Part shown: positions 5,724 to 6,181 of the stretch, one piece after another
Position numbering within the stretch: the stretch's first letter is position 1
Layout: every line of letters starts with the position of its first letter
NCBI GenBank assembly: GCA_944381335.1
Contig: CALWKT010000107.1
Span: 1-6,181 of the forward strand
From: an uncultured Christensenellaceae bacterium
GTDB taxonomy: Bacteria > Bacillota_A > Clostridia > Christensenellales > UBA3700
Length of the DNA: 6,181 nt
Direction: 5' to 3'
Program-made: the position numbers and the translations under genes
Notes under the pieces: generated by a model
Seen by the model: the letters and a program-made list of their open reading frames with translations, nothing else
What the model was told of the DNA's origin: nothing
Databases searched by the model: none

Positions 5724-5952
5724 GTGGGAATATGCAGGCAAACCACACATGAGTAACACGCAAATTAAACGCACAGTGGAATCCTCAGACGCACCACATA
5801 TGAGCAACACACAGGTGAAATGCACAGGGAAATCCTCAGGCAAACTACATATGCGGAATATGCAGGCGAACAGCGCAGTGAAATCCACAAGTGCATTACA
5901 CATGAGTAACATTCAGGCGAATGGTACCGTGAATCCCTCAGGCGTATTACAT
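5724..5952. repeat. Degenerate 51-bp tandem repeat (minisatellite), four units plus a shortened leading unit
   Basis: Four units of exactly 51 bp start at 5749, 5800, 5851 and 5902, each beginning with ATG and ending in CAT or CAC. Shared blocks are ATGAGTAACA, CAGGCGAA, AGTGAAATCC, TCAGGC and TTACAT. A shortened unit of 25 bp precedes them (5724-5748), sharing GGAATATGCAGGC with unit 3. After 5952 a decayed partial unit starts (ATGCGGCATA) with a 2-bp loss at the junction. Because 51 is a multiple of three, open frames run through on both strands. On + they read as 17-residue repeats of the type MSNTQ-x-K-x-T-x2-SS-x3-H, within an open frame 5749-6075 of 108 codons. Whether this is translated is doubtful. 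Confidence 0.88.
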
Positions 5953-6181
5953 GCGGCATACCGGACCGGAATAATACGAACAAGGTTTAAAGCGGCAAAT
6001 TTCCGTCCCGGTGTGACCGGGAGCAATGGTCGGCTATCGAGAGTTGATGCTTGTTACGGTCAAAGAAGCTTATAACAGTTACAGGTACATTGTGAAGCTT
6101 TACGTTATGTAGTCAGATACAAGAAACAAGGTTTGAAACTGATGCTACCTCAGGCGATGATTTTCAGTGAGTCTTTTTGAA
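5953..6181. other. Right-hand non-coding stretch, origin unrecognised
   Basis: Apart from a decayed repeat fragment at its left end and the hairpin at 6006-6022, I see no gene here. The only compact open frame is 28 codons (6026-6112, + strand, MVGYRELMLV...), with a purine run too close to its ATG to act as a normal ribosome site. The minus strand has frequent stops beyond about 5990. No tRNA, terminator or transposase end is recognisable. Confidence 0.4.
6006..6022. repeat. Perfect 7-bp hairpin with a GTG loop
   Basis: TCCCGGT (6006-6012) pairs with ACCGGGA (6016-6022). No T-run follows on the + strand, and the minus-strand side reads CGGAAATTTG, so it is not a clear terminator in either direction. 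It lies about 50 bases beyond the decayed end of the 51-bp repeats and may belong to the same element. Confidence 0.55.

Noticed and set aside
5749..5952. CRISPR array
   Set aside because: Whole 51-bp units are diverged copies of one another, with no conserved short repeat alternating with unique spacers and no cas genes nearby.
5703..5983. Minus-strand open frames (hydrophobic, Cys-rich) across the tandem repeats
   Set aside because: They are the antisense reading of the same 51-bp units. The apparent membrane-like character comes from the repeat composition.
5749..6075. 108-codon open frame through the 51-bp repeats as a protein gene
   Set aside because: The ribosome site is weak. Unit differences change amino acids freely. 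The leading unit breaks frame. The array is also open on the minus strand simply because 51 is a multiple of three. Described as a repeat instead.

Overview
The window looks like chromosomal DNA of a low-to-mid GC Gram-positive anaerobe, most likely a gut member of the Clostridia. This is an inference from several things: strong AGGAGG-type ribosome sites, hairpin-plus-T-run terminators, an Mrp/Nbp35 ATPase with a cysteine-rich N-terminus, a TrpXYZ-type ABC transporter, and a LuxS of the FGPMGCRTGFY subclass. All supportable genes lie on the + strand, and genus or species cannot be read from the sequence.

Layout. Bases 1-756 are the 3' part of a membrane protein of the DUF1624 / heparan-alpha-glucosaminide N-acetyltransferase-like family; its start lies left of the window. 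A promoter-like TATAAT overlaps its end, and a 75-base leader with two hairpins leads into an Mrp-type iron-sulfur carrier ATPase (835-1665), which ends at a strong terminator (1694-1733). An extended -10 promoter (about 1816-1844) starts a three-gene operon, 1888-4920: lipoprotein binding protein, permease with an unusual 100-residue hydrophilic tail, and ATPase. Together these form an importer of the tryptophan/tyrosine (ABC_sub_bind) family. The first two genes are separated by a very stable 12-bp hairpin; the last two overlap by ATGA. A probable terminator directly follows the ATPase stop.

A 213-base gap rich in stem-loops leads to luxS (5134-5607), which cleaves S-ribosylhomocysteine to homocysteine and the AI-2 precursor. 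From 5608 to the right edge (574 bases) I see no convincing gene. This stretch holds three copies of an ACTAA-N4-TTAGT dyad in AT-rich DNA (5633-5715), four in-register 51-bp degenerate tandem repeats (5749-5952) with decayed partial units on both sides, and a 7-bp GC-rich hairpin (6006-6022).

The most interesting non-gene signals are the 51-bp minisatellite, the triple dyad beside it, and the recurrence of a compact stem-loop ending 0-3 nt before the Shine-Dalgarno at all four translation starts that are not coupled to an upstream stop. I see no phage gene, CRISPR array, tRNA, rRNA or recognisable transposase. The protein functions are mostly familiar; any novelty is in the non-coding elements and the permease tail.
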